Of a stretch of 64,000 bases of DNA, positions 8,751-17,747 are shown piece by piece. The stretch's first letter is position 1. Each line of letters starts with the position of its first letter. Origin of the DNA: Pseudomonas sp. 7P_10.2_Bac1 (lineage in GTDB: Bacteria > Pseudomonadota > Gammaproteobacteria > Pseudomonadales > Pseudomonadaceae); NCBI RefSeq assembly GCF_025465935.1, contig NZ_JANLNV010000094.1:124001-188000 (forward strand). The letters are read 5' to 3'. The translations under genes and the position numbers were made by a program. The notes beneath the pieces are model-generated. The model saw nothing but the letters and a program-made list of their open reading frames with translations, searched no databases and was not told the origin of the DNA.

Positions 8751-9588
8751 TCTTGTCGGCAAACGCTCAATCAGCCTGAGCCGCATCGCGATCTATACGG
8801 TGCTGATTGTTGCGGTACTGCTTTATCTGGTGCCCTTGGTGGTGATGCTGTTGACCAGCTTCAAAACCCCGGAAGACATCAGCACCGGTAACTTGCTGAG
8901 CTGGCCGAGCGTAATCACTGGCATAGGCTGGGTCAAAGCCTGGGCCACGGTTGACGGCTACTTTTGGAATTCGATCAAAATCACCGTTCCGGCGGTGCTG
9001 GCCTCAACTGCCATTGGCGCGTTGAACGGCTACGTGTTGTCGATGTGGCGTTTTCGCGGTTCGCAACTGTTCTTCGGGTTGCTGCTGTTTGGCTGCTTCC
9101 TGCCGTTTCAAACGGTGCTGCTACCGGCCTCGTTTACCCTCGGCAAGATAGGCCTGGCCAGTACCACCACGGGCCTGGTGATCGTTCACATCGTTTACGG
9201 GCTGGCGTTTACCACGCTGTTTTTCCGTAACTACTACGTCAGCATTCCCGATGCGCTGGTGAAGGCCGCACGTCTGGATGGCGCGGGTTTCTTCACCATT
9301 TTTCGGCGGATCATTTTGCCGATGTCGACCCCGATCATCATGGTCTGCCTGATTTGGCAGTTCACCCAGATCTGGAACGACTTCCTGTTCGGTGTGGTGT
9401 TTTCCAGTGGCGATTCACAGCCCATTACCGTGGCGCTGAACAATCTGGTCAACACCAGTACCGGGGTTAAGGAATACAACGTTGATATGGCTGCGGCGAT
9501 GATCGCCGGGCTGCCGACCCTGCTGGTCTATGTGGTCGCAGGCAAGTATTTCGTGCGCGGGCTCACAGCCGGCGCGGTCAAGGGGTAA
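8743..9588 (+). CDS. gtsC: Glucose ABC transporter, permease 2
   Basis: MalG-type permease of 281 residues with about six membrane helices (first VLIVAVLLYLVPLVVMLL). The EAA loop is at LDGAGFFTIFRRIILPM (about 178-194). It begins inside the end of gtsB and ends 2 bases before gtsD, so the ABC components form one tightly packed operon. Confidence 0.93.
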   Translation: MTSLVGKRSISLSRIAIYTVLIVAVLLYLVPLVVMLLTSFKTPEDISTGNLLSWPSVITGIGWVKAWATVDGYFWNSIKITVPAVLASTAIGALNGYVLSMWRFRGSQLFFGLLLFGCFLPFQTVLLPASFTLGKIGLASTTTGLVIVHIVYGLAFTTLFFRNYYVSIPDALVKAARLDGAGFFTIFRRIILPMSTPIIMVCLIWQFTQIWNDFLFGVVFSSGDSQPITVALNNLVNTSTGVKEYNVDMAAAMIAGLPTLLVYVVAGKYFVRGLTAGAVKG

Positions 9589-9590
9589 TC

Positions 9591-10754
9591 ATGGCAACGC
9601 TCGAGCTTCGTAACGTAAACAAAACGTATGGTGCTGGCCTGCCAGACACCCTCAAGAATATTGAACTGTCGATCAAGGACGGCGAGTTTTTGATCCTGGT
9701 GGGGCCTTCGGGCTGCGGCAAGTCAACGCTGATGAACTGCATTGCGGGGCTGGAAAACATCACGGGCGGCGCGATCATGATTGATGATCAAGACGTCAGT
9801 GGCATGAGCCCCAAGGATCGGGACATCGCCATGGTGTTTCAGTCCTACGCGTTGTACCCGACCATGAGCGTGCGCGAGAACATCGAGTTCGGCCTCAAAA
9901 TCCGCAAGATGCCGCAGTCGGCCATTGATGAAGAAGTGGCACGGGTTGCCAAGTTATTGCAGATCGAGCACTTGCTCAATCGCAAGCCCGGCCAGTTGTC
10001 CGGTGGGCAGCAGCAGCGTGTGGCGATGGGCCGCGCGCTGGCCCGTCGGCCCAAGATCTATCTGTTCGACGAACCGCTGTCCAACCTCGACGCCAAGCTG
10101 CGGGTCGAGATGCGCACCGAAATGAAACTGATGCACCAGCGGCTGAAGACCACCACGGTCTACGTGACCCACGACCAGATTGAAGCCATGACCCTGGGCG
10201 ACAAGGTTGCGGTCATGAAGGACGGGATCATTCAGCAGTTCGGTACGCCCAAACAGATCTACAACGATCCGGCCAACCTGTTCGTCGCCAGTTTCATCGG
10301 TTCACCGCCAATGAATTTCATTGGTCTACGCTTGAAGCGTCAGGACGGCCGCTTGATGGCCGTGCTAGACAGCGGGCAGGCACGTTGTGAACTGCCGCTG
10401 GGGGTGCAGGACGCAGGGCTTGAAGACCGGGATGTCATCGTCGGAATCCGTGCCGAGCAAATCATGCTGGCACCACAAGAGCCCAATGGGCTGCCAACGA
10501 TTCGTGCTGAAGTCAAAGTGACCGAGCCAACCGGGCCGGACACTTTGGTTTTTGTACAGCTCAATGACGTCAAGGTCTGCTGCCGACTGGCACCTGATGT
10601 CGCACCGCAAGTGGGTGAGAGCCTGAACTTGCAGTTCGATCCGAGCAAGGTACTGCTGTTTGATGCCCAGACAGGCGAGCGTTTAGGCATTGGCGCCGAA
10701 TTACCCGCCCAGAACACTCGGGGCGACAACGTCGCCCAATTCAAAGGACGCTAA
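9591..10754 (+). CDS. gtsD: Glucose ABC transporter, ATP-binding subunit
   Basis: MalK/UgpC-type ATPase of 387 residues that energises GtsBC. It has Walker A GPSGCGKST (about 38-46), the signature LSGGQQQR (about 135-142), Walker B IYLFDEP followed by the D-loop SNLDA, and the switch histidine in VYVTHDQ. The C-terminal third carries the regulatory TOBE-type domain (GIRAEQI). MalK-type subunits can serve several transporters, but the operon position assigns it to glucose. Confidence 0.94.
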   Translation: MATLELRNVNKTYGAGLPDTLKNIELSIKDGEFLILVGPSGCGKSTLMNCIAGLENITGGAIMIDDQDVSGMSPKDRDIAMVFQSYALYPTMSVRENIEFGLKIRKMPQSAIDEEVARVAKLLQIEHLLNRKPGQLSGGQQQRVAMGRALARRPKIYLFDEPLSNLDAKLRVEMRTEMKLMHQRLKTTTVYVTHDQIEAMTLGDKVAVMKDGIIQQFGTPKQIYNDPANLFVASFIGSPPMNFIGLRLKRQDGRLMAVLDSGQARCELPLGVQDAGLEDRDVIVGIRAEQIMLAPQEPNGLPTIRAEVKVTEPTGPDTLVFVQLNDVKVCCRLAPDVAPQVGESLNLQFDPSKVLLFDAQTGERLGIGAELPAQNTRGDNVAQFKGR

Positions 10755-10822
10755 AGCTGCACTCAAGGACGCGTGTTGTTTCGAGCTGAAGATGTTGTAA
10801 ACCGCGTTAGATAAAAACAGTT

Positions 10823-10830
10823 AATAACAA
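10823..10830 (+). promoter_or_regulatory. Hfq/Crc CA motif ahead of oprB
   Basis: AATAACAA fits AANAANAA and lies just upstream of the GAGGA ribosome binding site of oprB. The inferred role is Crc-dependent repression of porin translation. Confidence 0.55.
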
Positions 10831-10847
10831 AAGACGAGGATTTTGGG

Positions 10848-12197
10848 ATGAAAAAGCAACACGGCAATACCCGGTTGATCTGCCAGCTGTCAGCAGCCGC
10901 CGTGCTGGTTATGTCTGCCAATGCGATGGCAGACGACGCCTTCAGTGCCGACTCGAAATGGATGACCGGGGACTGGGGAGGCGAGCGGACCAAGCTCATT
11001 GATCAGGGGATCGACATCAAGGCGGACTACGTGGGGGAAGTAGGTGCCAACCTGTCTGGCGGCTACAACCACAACAAAACGGCGCGATACAGCGATCAGT
11101 TCGGCCTGGGCGTGGCACTGGACCTGCAAAAGCTGTGGGGTTGGGATAACACCCAGGCCAAGATCCAGCTCACCAACCGTAACGGTGAAAACATTTCCAA
11201 TGACCGTGTCGGCGATCCGCGTGCCGGCACCTTGAGCTCGTCTCAAGAGGTCTATGGGCGTGGGCACATGGTGCGCTTGACTCAGCTCTACATTCAGCAT
11301 CAGTTCCTTGACGGCAAGCTCGACGTCAAAGCCGGTTACTTTGGCGAAGGCGAAGACTTCAACACCTTCCCGTGCGACTTCCAGAACCTCGCGTTCTGTG
11401 GCTCGCAGGTCGGTAACTGGGCGACCAACATCTGGTACAACTGGCCGGTCAGCCAGGCCGCCTTGCGGGTGAAATACAACATCACGCCCGAGTTCTACGC
11501 GCAGATCGGCGCCTATAACCAGAACCCGTCGCAACTGGAGCACGGCAACGGCTTCAAGCTCAACGGTAGTGGTACCAAGGGGACAGTCTTGCCGGTCGAG
11601 CTGGTCTGGTCGCCCAAGGTCAACAACCTGCCGGGCGAATACCGTATCGGCTACTACAAAAGCTCGGCGCCAGCTCCCGACCTGCGTGAAGACATCAACG
11701 GTCAGGACGCTGCCAGCACCGGCCAACCGTACCGCATGCACGACAGCAAGCACGGCTACTGGCTGGTTGTGCAGCAGCAACTCACCAGTCACAACGGTGA
11801 TGCGTCGCGCGGCCTGAACGTCGCTGCCAACGCGACCTTCCATGACAAGGCCACCAACATCGTCGACAACTACCAGTCGCTGATGTTTGTCTACAAGGGA
11901 CCGTTCGATGCCCGTCCAAAAGATGACATCGGAATCGGTTTTGCGCGCATCCACGTCAACGATCAAGTGCGTAAAAACGCCGAATTGGCCAACGCCGCCA
12001 ATGACGTGAGCAACTTTGATAACCCGTTGTACGCGCCACTGCGTAACACCGAGTACAACTATGAACTTAACTACGGTATCCACGTGACCAATTGGCTGAC
12101 CGTGCGTCCCAACTTGCAGTACATCACGCATCCGGGTGGTGTGGACAAAGTGGACAACGCACTGGTGGCTGGCCTGAAAATTCAGTCGGTCTTCTAA
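10848..12197 (+). CDS. oprB: Carbohydrate-selective outer-membrane porin OprB
   Basis: Outer-membrane porin for glucose and other sugars, 449 residues. The signal peptide ends at about NAMA-DDAF (residue 26). The mature protein starts with KWMTGDWGGERTKL, typical of the OprB family, and shows alternating hydrophobic strands ending LVAGLKIQSVF with a C-terminal phenylalanine, as expected for a beta-barrel recognised by the BAM machinery. It follows gtsD after 93 bases, may be co-transcribed with gtsABCD, and is closed by a strong terminator. Confidence 0.95.
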   Translation: MKKQHGNTRLICQLSAAAVLVMSANAMADDAFSADSKWMTGDWGGERTKLIDQGIDIKADYVGEVGANLSGGYNHNKTARYSDQFGLGVALDLQKLWGWDNTQAKIQLTNRNGENISNDRVGDPRAGTLSSSQEVYGRGHMVRLTQLYIQHQFLDGKLDVKAGYFGEGEDFNTFPCDFQNLAFCGSQVGNWATNIWYNWPVSQAALRVKYNITPEFYAQIGAYNQNPSQLEHGNGFKLNGSGTKGTVLPVELVWSPKVNNLPGEYRIGYYKSSAPAPDLREDINGQDAASTGQPYRMHDSKHGYWLVVQQQLTSHNGDASRGLNVAANATFHDKATNIVDNYQSLMFVYKGPFDARPKDDIGIGFARIHVNDQVRKNAELANAANDVSNFDNPLYAPLRNTEYNYELNYGIHVTNWLTVRPNLQYITHPGGVDKVDNALVAGLKIQSVF

Positions 12198-12236
12198 CGG
12201 TTGTTGCGATAAGCTCCTTTTCGTTGTGCGTATTTT

Positions 12237-12266
12237 CCGGATAGCCTGTGCTATCCGGTTTTTTTT
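12237..12266 (+). terminator. Rho-independent terminator after oprB
   Basis: CCGGATAGC and GCTATCCGG form a perfect 9-bp stem with a 4-base loop, followed by eight T residues. Confidence 0.93.
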
Positions 12267-12340
12267 GGGGGAGGGTGGCCTGGTGGCAGACGCGCCGGCT
12301 CCCAAAGGGTTGGGCGACATGATTTTCAGGACTGTGGCAC

Positions 12341-13204
12341 ATGCATGAGCATCCGCTTCACCGTTTTTTCAAATCAAAGCGTGAGCAGCCGGTTTTCCAG
12401 TGGGAGCGTTTTCAGCAACGCGACGTATTGGTGATCGACCACCCACACTGTCAGGCCGTGTTCAGCCGTCAAGGTGCGCAGTTGCTGCACTTCAAACCGA
12501 CCGGGCAAAAGCCTTGGCTCTGGTGTGCGGCCAAATGGCCTCAGGTGGGTGCGATCCGTGGTGGTGTGCCGATTTTCTGGCCTTGGTACGGGCGCCATCC
12601 CAGCGAGAACGCCTGGCCGTCCCATGGCTGGGCGCGGCTGATCGACTGGAAGTTGCTGGACAGCAGTTCGGATGAAGAGGGCGTGTCGTTGCACTGGCGT
12701 TTGCAACTGTGTGACTGGCAGGTGGACCTGCATGCCCGGTTGGGCGAGAGCATGGACCTGCGCTTGAGCACTGAGCACCAGGACGATGAACCCTGCCAGG
12801 TCAGCCAGGCGTTGCGGGCTTACTGGCGCATTGGCGACGTGGCGGAGGTAGCGCTGTCCGGACTTGACGGTGTGCACGGTTATGACCAGCTCAATCGCGA
12901 GGTTTGCCAGCAAAAAGGCGAATTGCGGGTGGCGGGCGGCTGCCAGCGTGTGTTCCAGCACGAAGGTGAAATGCAGCTCAACGACCACGCGTGGCAGCGG
13001 GCCTTAAGCATTGATACCGGCGATCACGCCAGCACCGTGGTGTGGCACCCCGGCAAACGGCCCTTGCTGGGCGTGAGCTGGAGTGAGGTGATGGGGTTTG
13101 TGTGTGTTGAATCAACCAGTGCTCGCGCCCAGACCCAAAGCCTGGCTCCGGGTGAACAGGCGCACTTGAGCCTGCAGGCGTGGGCGGGGCTGTGTAACGC
13201 GTAA
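12341..13204 (+). CDS. D-hexose-6-phosphate mutarotase
   Basis: YeaD-type aldose-1-epimerase-family protein, 287 residues, that interconverts alpha and beta glucose-6-phosphate. Zwf uses the beta form, so the enzyme fits between Glk and Zwf. The galactose-mutarotase-like segments GAQLLHF, GGVPIFWPWYG and HGWARL are visible. It starts with ATG at 12341, about 75 bases past the oprB terminator, and may be transcribed separately. A REPIN-like element separates it from hexR, which converges on it. Confidence 0.88.
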   Translation: MHEHPLHRFFKSKREQPVFQWERFQQRDVLVIDHPHCQAVFSRQGAQLLHFKPTGQKPWLWCAAKWPQVGAIRGGVPIFWPWYGRHPSENAWPSHGWARLIDWKLLDSSSDEEGVSLHWRLQLCDWQVDLHARLGESMDLRLSTEHQDDEPCQVSQALRAYWRIGDVAEVALSGLDGVHGYDQLNREVCQQKGELRVAGGCQRVFQHEGEMQLNDHAWQRALSIDTGDHASTVVWHPGKRPLLGVSWSEVMGFVCVESTSARAQTQSLAPGEQAHLSLQAWAGLCNA

Positions 13205-13214
13205 CCCCAAATAA

Positions 13215-13270
13215 CTGTAGGAGCCAACTGCCTCGCGATCTTTTGATCTTCCAAAAAACCGCGAGGCAGT
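13215..13270. repeat. REPIN-like inverted repeat, class A, degenerate
   Basis: TGTAGGAGCCAACTGCCTCG and GCGAGGCAGT arms around a GATCTTTTGATC core. It is shorter and more diverged than the other copies and sits between the convergent mutarotase and hexR stops. Confidence 0.75.
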
Positions 13271-13272
13271 GA

Positions 13273-14142
13273 TCAGTTGAACTCGTCCCCCACCGGATAA
13301 CGGCTGGCGTTCAGGCTTTCTTTGATTTTGCGCAGGTGCGGTTGGAAGTCCACGCCGCGGCGCAAGGTCATGCCGGTGGCCAGCACATCCAGCACGGTGA
13401 GCTGGATAATGCGCGAGGTCATGGGCATGTAAATGTCCGTGTCTTCAGGCAACGGGATGTTCAGGCTCAAGGTGCTGGCCTTGGCCAGCGGTGAATTCTC
13501 GGCGGTCAGGCCCAGCACCGATGCTCCGTTGGCGCGGGCAATGCGTGCGACTTCGACCAGCTCGCGGGTACGGCCCGTGTAGGAAATAATCACGAACAAT
13601 TCCCCAGTGTGCGCCACCGAGGCGATCATGCGTTGCATCAGCACGTCAGCATGGGCCGTGACCGCGAGATTAAAGCGGAAGAACTTGTGCTGCGCATCCA
13701 GCGCCACCGGGGCCGAAGCACCTAGCCCGAAGAAGTGGATTTGCCGCGCCTGGATCAACAAGTCGACGGCGCGACTGATCAGGTTCGGGTCCAGCGCCTG
13801 GCAGGCGGTGTCCAGCGACGCGATCGCGCTGCCAAAGATCTTTTGTGTGTAGGCCGCCGGATTATCATCCGCTTCAACGGCTCGGCTCACGTAAGCTGCA
13901 CCACTGGCCAGGCTCTGTGCCAGTTGCAGTTTCAACTCCGGATAACCACTGACCCCAAACGAACGACAGAAGCGATTGACCGTAGGCTCGCTGACCGATG
14001 CCGCCTGGGCCAGTGCAGCAATACTGAAACGAGTCGCCTGTTGTGGGTTTTGGAGAATTATTTCGGCTACCTTGCGCTCAGCCTTGTTCAGCTCTTCGAG
14101 GCGGCCTTTGATCTGTTCGAGTAAATTTCGCACGCGGTCCAT
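13273..14142 (-). CDS. hexR: Transcriptional repressor HexR
   Basis: RpiR-family repressor of 289 residues. The N-terminal helix-turn-helix lies about residues 1-75 (AALAQAASVSEPTVNRFCRSFG), and a C-terminal SIS sugar-phosphate domain at about 125-265 (FFGLGASAPVALDA, VIISYTGRT). In Pseudomonas, HexR is released from DNA by KDPG and controls zwf-pgl-eda, edd-glk-gltR and gap-1. It is divergent from zwf, and a candidate HexR box lies in the shared 194-base intergenic region, which suggests control of zwf and possibly autoregulation. Confidence 0.95.
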   Translation of the reverse strand: MDRVRNLLEQIKGRLEELNKAERKVAEIILQNPQQATRFSIAALAQAASVSEPTVNRFCRSFGVSGYPELKLQLAQSLASGAAYVSRAVEADDNPAAYTQKIFGSAIASLDTACQALDPNLISRAVDLLIQARQIHFFGLGASAPVALDAQHKFFRFNLAVTAHADVLMQRMIASVAHTGELFVIISYTGRTRELVEVARIARANGASVLGLTAENSPLAKASTLSLNIPLPEDTDIYMPMTSRIIQLTVLDVLATGMTLRRGVDFQPHLRKIKESLNASRYPVGDEFN

Positions 14143-14252
14143 TTATGTTCCTTGGGTCAGCGATGCATTAACCGTACTAAGCGGTTCGTAAGGTGGCCTA
14201 TCCTACTGGTGGCCTGTGATGACCACTAGCGGGAATCTGCATTTAGAGAAAA

Positions 14253-14272
14253 TGTTGTGTTTATTACTACAT
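14253..14272. promoter_or_regulatory. Candidate HexR operator upstream of zwf
   Basis: TGTTGTGTTTATTACTACAT is an imperfect inverted repeat that resembles the HexR consensus TTGT-N7/8-ACAA on its left half and less well on its right. It lies about 65 bases before the zwf start, between hexR and zwf, where HexR is known to act in related species. Confidence 0.55.
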
Positions 14273-14323
14273 TTTTCCTTGAGTGATGCCTTGAAAAAAG
14301 GTATTTGTAGCTTAACTTGATAA

Positions 14324-14331
14324 AAGAACAA
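14324..14331 (+). promoter_or_regulatory. Hfq/Crc CA motif ahead of zwf
   Basis: AAGAACAA fits AANAANAA and ends 5 bases before the zwf ATG, where a Shine-Dalgarno would normally be. No strong Shine-Dalgarno is otherwise visible, so Hfq/Crc binding here would directly cover the initiation region. Inferred from the motif. Confidence 0.55.
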
Positions 14332-14336
14332 ACATC

Positions 14337-15806
14337 ATGCCTTCGATTACGGTTGAACCGTGCACCTTTGCCTTGTTCGGCGCCCTGGGCGATCTGGCCT
14401 TGCGCAAATTGTTCCCTGCCTTATACCAACTGGACCGTGCCGGCTTGCTGCATGCCGACACGCGCATCCTGGCGCTGGCCCGTGAGCCGGGCGATGCGTT
14501 GACGCACCTGGCGCACATCGACAGCCAATTGCGCCAGTATGTCGGTGCCAAGGAAATCGAAGACAAAGCGCTCGCACGCTTCCTGGCGCGCTTGAGCTAT
14601 CTGCATGTGGATTTCCTCCAGGAAGAAGATTACCTGCCGCTGGCTGAACTGGCCGGAACCGAACAGCGACTCATCGCTTACTTCGCTACGCCAGCAGCCG
14701 TGTACGGTGCCATTTGCGAGAATCTGTCCAAGGTCGGGCTGGCTGACAACACCCGTGTGGTGCTGGAAAAACCCATCGGCTCGGACCTTGAGTCGTCGCG
14801 CAAGGTCAACGATGCGGTGGCGCAGTTTTTCCCTGAGAACCGTGTCTACCGCATCGACCACTATTTGGGCAAAGAGACCGTTCAAAACCTGATTGCCCTG
14901 CGCTTTGCCAACAGCCTGTTCGAAACCCAGTGGAACCAGCGCTACATCTCCCACGTTGAAATTACCGTGGCCGAGAAAGTCGGCATTGAGGGGCGCTGGG
15001 GCTACTTCGACAAGGCTGGTCAGCTGCGCGACATGATCCAGAACCACTTGTTGCAGTTGCTCTGCCTGATCGCCATGGACCCGCCCGCGGACCTGTCGGC
15101 AGACAGCATTCGTGACGAGAAAGTCAAAGTGCTCAAGGCGCTGGCGCCCATCAGCGCCGAAGGCCTGACCACCCAAGTGGTACGCGGCCAGTACATTGCC
15201 GGTTACAGCGAAGGCCAGTCGGTGCCGGGTTACCTTGAAGAAGAAAACTCCAACACCCAGAGCGACACCGAAACTTTTGTCGCACTGCGGGCGGATATTC
15301 GCAACTGGCGGTGGGCGGGTGTGCCGTTTTACCTACGCACCGGCAAACGCATGCCACAGAAGCTGTCGCAGATCGTGATCCACTTCAAGGAGCCGTCGCA
15401 CTACATCTTCGCTCCGGAGCAGCGCCTGCAAATCGGCAACAAACTGATCATCCGCTTGCAGCCGGACGAAGGCATCTCCTTGCGCGTGATGACCAAGGAC
15501 CAAGGCCTGGACAAAGGCATGCACCTGCGTAGCGGCCCGTTGCAGCTGAACTTCTCCGACACCTATCGCAGCGCGCGTATTCCGGATGCTTATGAGCGTC
15601 TGTTGCTTGAAGTGATGCGCGGCAACCAGAACCTGTTTGTCCGTAAAGATGAAATCGAAGCAGCCTGGAAGTGGTGCGACCAGTTGATCGCGGGCTGGAA
15701 AAAGTCGGGCGATGTGCCTAAGCCTTACGCGGCGGGCTCCTGGGGGCCGATGAGCTCCATTGCACTGATTACCCGGGACGGGAGGTCTTGGTATGGCGAT
15801 ATCTGA
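14337..15806 (+). CDS. zwf: Glucose-6-phosphate 1-dehydrogenase
   Basis: Oxidises glucose-6-phosphate to 6-phosphogluconolactone with NAD(P)+. The 489 residues match the family length. The dinucleotide-binding motif GALGDLALRKLFP is at the N-terminus, and the active-site signature RIDHYLGKE (172-180) includes the substrate-binding lysine and nearby catalytic histidines. The 3' end overlaps pgl by 14 bases, so zwf-pgl-eda forms a translationally coupled operon under HexR. Confidence 0.97.
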   Translation: MPSITVEPCTFALFGALGDLALRKLFPALYQLDRAGLLHADTRILALAREPGDALTHLAHIDSQLRQYVGAKEIEDKALARFLARLSYLHVDFLQEEDYLPLAELAGTEQRLIAYFATPAAVYGAICENLSKVGLADNTRVVLEKPIGSDLESSRKVNDAVAQFFPENRVYRIDHYLGKETVQNLIALRFANSLFETQWNQRYISHVEITVAEKVGIEGRWGYFDKAGQLRDMIQNHLLQLLCLIAMDPPADLSADSIRDEKVKVLKALAPISAEGLTTQVVRGQYIAGYSEGQSVPGYLEEENSNTQSDTETFVALRADIRNWRWAGVPFYLRTGKRMPQKLSQIVIHFKEPSHYIFAPEQRLQIGNKLIIRLQPDEGISLRVMTKDQGLDKGMHLRSGPLQLNFSDTYRSARIPDAYERLLLEVMRGNQNLFVRKDEIEAAWKWCDQLIAGWKKSGDVPKPYAAGSWGPMSSIALITRDGRSWYGDI

Positions 15807-16506
15807 TTTGAAACTGCCGCAAGGTGTCACGGCGCACACCTTCAAGAGCCCGGAGGTACTGGCCGAAGGGCTGGCCCTTAAAGTGGCTGAACAGTTGAAC
15901 GAAGCCATTGCCCAGCGGGGCGTGGCAACGCTGGTTGTGTCGGGTGGCCGCAGCCCTGTGGCTTTTTTCCAGAGCTTGATCAAGCAGCCGCTGGACTGGT
16001 CGAAGGTGGTGGTCAGCCTGGCTGATGAACGCTGGGTGCCGGTGGAGCATGCTGACAGTAATGCCGGCTTGCTGAAAAAACATTTGCTTCATGGCCCGGC
16101 TGCCAAGGCGCGCTTCGTGGGCTTGTACAACGCTGCGAGCAACCTTGATGAGGCGGCGAATCAAGCGAATGACTTGCTGGCCGAATTACCAGCGATCGAT
16201 GTGCTGATTCTGGGCATGGGCGATGACGGTCACACCGCTTCGTTGTTCCCCAACAGCCCTCACCTGGTTGAAGCGTTGCAACTGGATAACCCCCGTCGTT
16301 GCTGGCCGATGCTGGCGCCGACCGTCCCGCATCAGCGTTTGAGCATGAGCCGCAGTCTGTTGGCGAGTGCGAAAACCAAGGTTCTGTCGATTAGCGGGCA
16401 GTCCAAATTGAACACCCTAAACGATGCGTTGGCGGGCACCGACATTGCTGCCCTGCCTATTCGTGCCTTTCTGCAACCTACGTTAGAGATTTACTGGTGC
16501 CCATGA
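15793..16506 (+). CDS. pgl: 6-phosphogluconolactonase
   Basis: Hydrolyses 6-phosphogluconolactone to 6-phosphogluconate. 237 residues of the DevB/SOL type, related to glucosamine-6-phosphate isomerase: LVVSGGRSPVAFF near residue 45, LADERWVP near 77, and the ILGMGDDGHTASLFP segment with the catalytic aspartate and histidine. The start is inside the end of zwf. Confidence 0.95.
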   Translation: MAISDLKLPQGVTAHTFKSPEVLAEGLALKVAEQLNEAIAQRGVATLVVSGGRSPVAFFQSLIKQPLDWSKVVVSLADERWVPVEHADSNAGLLKKHLLHGPAAKARFVGLYNAASNLDEAANQANDLLAELPAIDVLILGMGDDGHTASLFPNSPHLVEALQLDNPRRCWPMLAPTVPHQRLSMSRSLLASAKTKVLSISGQSKLNTLNDALAGTDIAALPIRAFLQPTLEIYWCP

Positions 16507-16523
16507 GCCAAGGATCAGCTGCC

Positions 16524-17189
16524 ATGACAACACGCATTGCCAACGTCTCGATGGCGGATAAAGTCGCCCTGCTCGACGAATTGTGCGCCAAGGCGCGCAT
16601 TCTGCCGGTGATTACCATTGCGCGTAAGCAGGACATTCTGCCGTTGGCCGATGCGCTGGCGGCGGGTGGCCTGACGGCCCTGGAAGTCACCTTGCGTTCT
16701 GAGTTTGGCCTGGAGGCTATCCGGGTACTGCGTGATCAGCGTCCAGAGCTGGTGACGGGTGCAGGTACTATTCTGGATCGCCAGATGCTGGCGGCAGCCG
16801 AAGCGGCTGGTTCGCAGTTTATCGTCACCCCGGGTATTACCCGTGACCTGCTTGAAGCCAGTGTGGCCAGCGATATTCCGCTGTTGCCGGGTATCAGCAA
16901 TGCCTCGGGCATCATGGAAGGCTATGGCCTGGGTTACCGCCGTTTCAAGCTGTTTCCGGCTGAAGTCAGCGGTGGCGTCGCGGCCATCAAAGCCTTGGGT
17001 GGCCCTTTCGGCGAAGTGAAATTCTGCCCGACCGGTGGCGTGGGCCCGGCGAACATCCGCAACTACATGGCGTTGAAAAACGTGATGTGCGTGGGCGGTA
17101 GCTGGATGCTCGACAGCGAGTGGGTCAAGAACGGTGACTGGGCACGTATTCAGGAATGCACCGCCGAGGCATTGGCCTTGCTGGACTGA
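16524..17189 (+). CDS. eda: KDPG aldolase
   Basis: 2-keto-3-deoxy-6-phosphogluconate aldolase, which splits KDPG to pyruvate and glyceraldehyde-3-phosphate. 221 residues from the ATG at 16524. The Schiff-base lysine K142 in FKLFPAE and the catalytic E54 in LEVTLRSE are present. Two earlier in-frame starts exist: GTG 16497, and ATG 16503 in an ATGA overlap with pgl. The 16524 ATG is preferred for AAGGA 9 bases upstream and agreement with family N-termini. A terminator follows. Last gene of zwf-pgl-eda. Confidence 0.96.
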   Translation: MTTRIANVSMADKVALLDELCAKARILPVITIARKQDILPLADALAAGGLTALEVTLRSEFGLEAIRVLRDQRPELVTGAGTILDRQMLAAAEAAGSQFIVTPGITRDLLEASVASDIPLLPGISNASGIMEGYGLGYRRFKLFPAEVSGGVAAIKALGGPFGEVKFCPTGGVGPANIRNYMALKNVMCVGGSWMLDSEWVKNGDWARIQECTAEALALLD

Positions 17190-17224
17190 TTAACGACGAA
17201 TTTGTTGTGTGTTCTACGGTTTTT

Positions 17225-17253
17225 GGTGCGCTTGGTCGGCGCACCTTTTTTTT
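17225..17253 (+). terminator. Rho-independent terminator after eda
   Basis: GGTGCGC and GCGCACC form a 7-bp perfect stem with a 7-base loop, followed by eight T residues. Confidence 0.93.
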
Positions 17254-17302
17254 GCCCGCAAATTGGGGTGGTTGTAACCGCCGATGAGTTTCTGGCGTGT
17301 TC

Positions 17303-17539
17303 CTAGTGGCGCGGTTTGGGCTTGCCATGCTTGGCCCGCAACGGGTCCAGCAGGTCTGACAGACCGTTGTGATCGATTTCCTGCATCAGTGCCAGCAAAC
17401 CTCCCAGCTCCCCTTTGGGAAAGCCTTCACGGGCAAACCAGTTCAAATAGGGGCCGGGCAGGTCGGCGATCACTCGACCTTTGTATTTGCCAAACGGCAT
17501 TTGCTGGGTGACCAGCAGTTCAAGTTTTTCAGGGTTCAT
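17303..17539 (-). CDS. DUF3820 small protein
   Basis: 78-residue protein with the DUF3820 pattern: MPFGKYKGRVIADLPGPYLNWFAREGFPKG (residues 14-43), including the FGKYKG and YLNWF motifs. The family is sometimes labelled a quorum-sensing-regulated virulence factor, but its biochemical role is unknown. Start taken at MNPEKLELL, where related proteins begin; the frame stays open 25 codons upstream without likeness to the family. It stands alone, convergent with eda. Confidence 0.82.
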   Translation of the reverse strand: MNPEKLELLVTQQMPFGKYKGRVIADLPGPYLNWFAREGFPKGELGGLLALMQEIDHNGLSDLLDPLRAKHGKPKPRH

Positions 17540-17689
17540 TCCACGACCTTCAATGCGTGCAGCCAGACGAAGAAAAATACAGGCATTTTGCATGCAGGCC
17601 AAATGACAGATCATGCAAATAGACCGGTGCTGAATTCTTTTAAATAACTTAATTTGTTGTTTTGTATGGATTTATTTTTAATTCGCAAG

Positions 17690-17706
17690 CTGGCACGAGG
17701 ACTGCA
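17690..17706 (+). promoter_or_regulatory. Sigma-54 (RpoN) promoter, strong match
   Basis: CTGGCACGAGGACTGCA matches the sigma-54 consensus YTGGCACGRNNNTTGCW at all but one fixed position, with the -24 GG and -12 GC spaced correctly. It lies 41 bases before the DUF2383 gene at 17748 on the same strand. Confidence 0.78.
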
Positions 17707-17747
17707 ACCTCTAACGCACGATCCTCAACTCAGCAAGGAATTGAAAA

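Noticed and set aside
10890..12320. 476-codon open frame antisense to oprB
   Set aside because: Shadow of the porin gene; no motif, no ribosome binding site, and the oprB terminator lies inside its 5' end.
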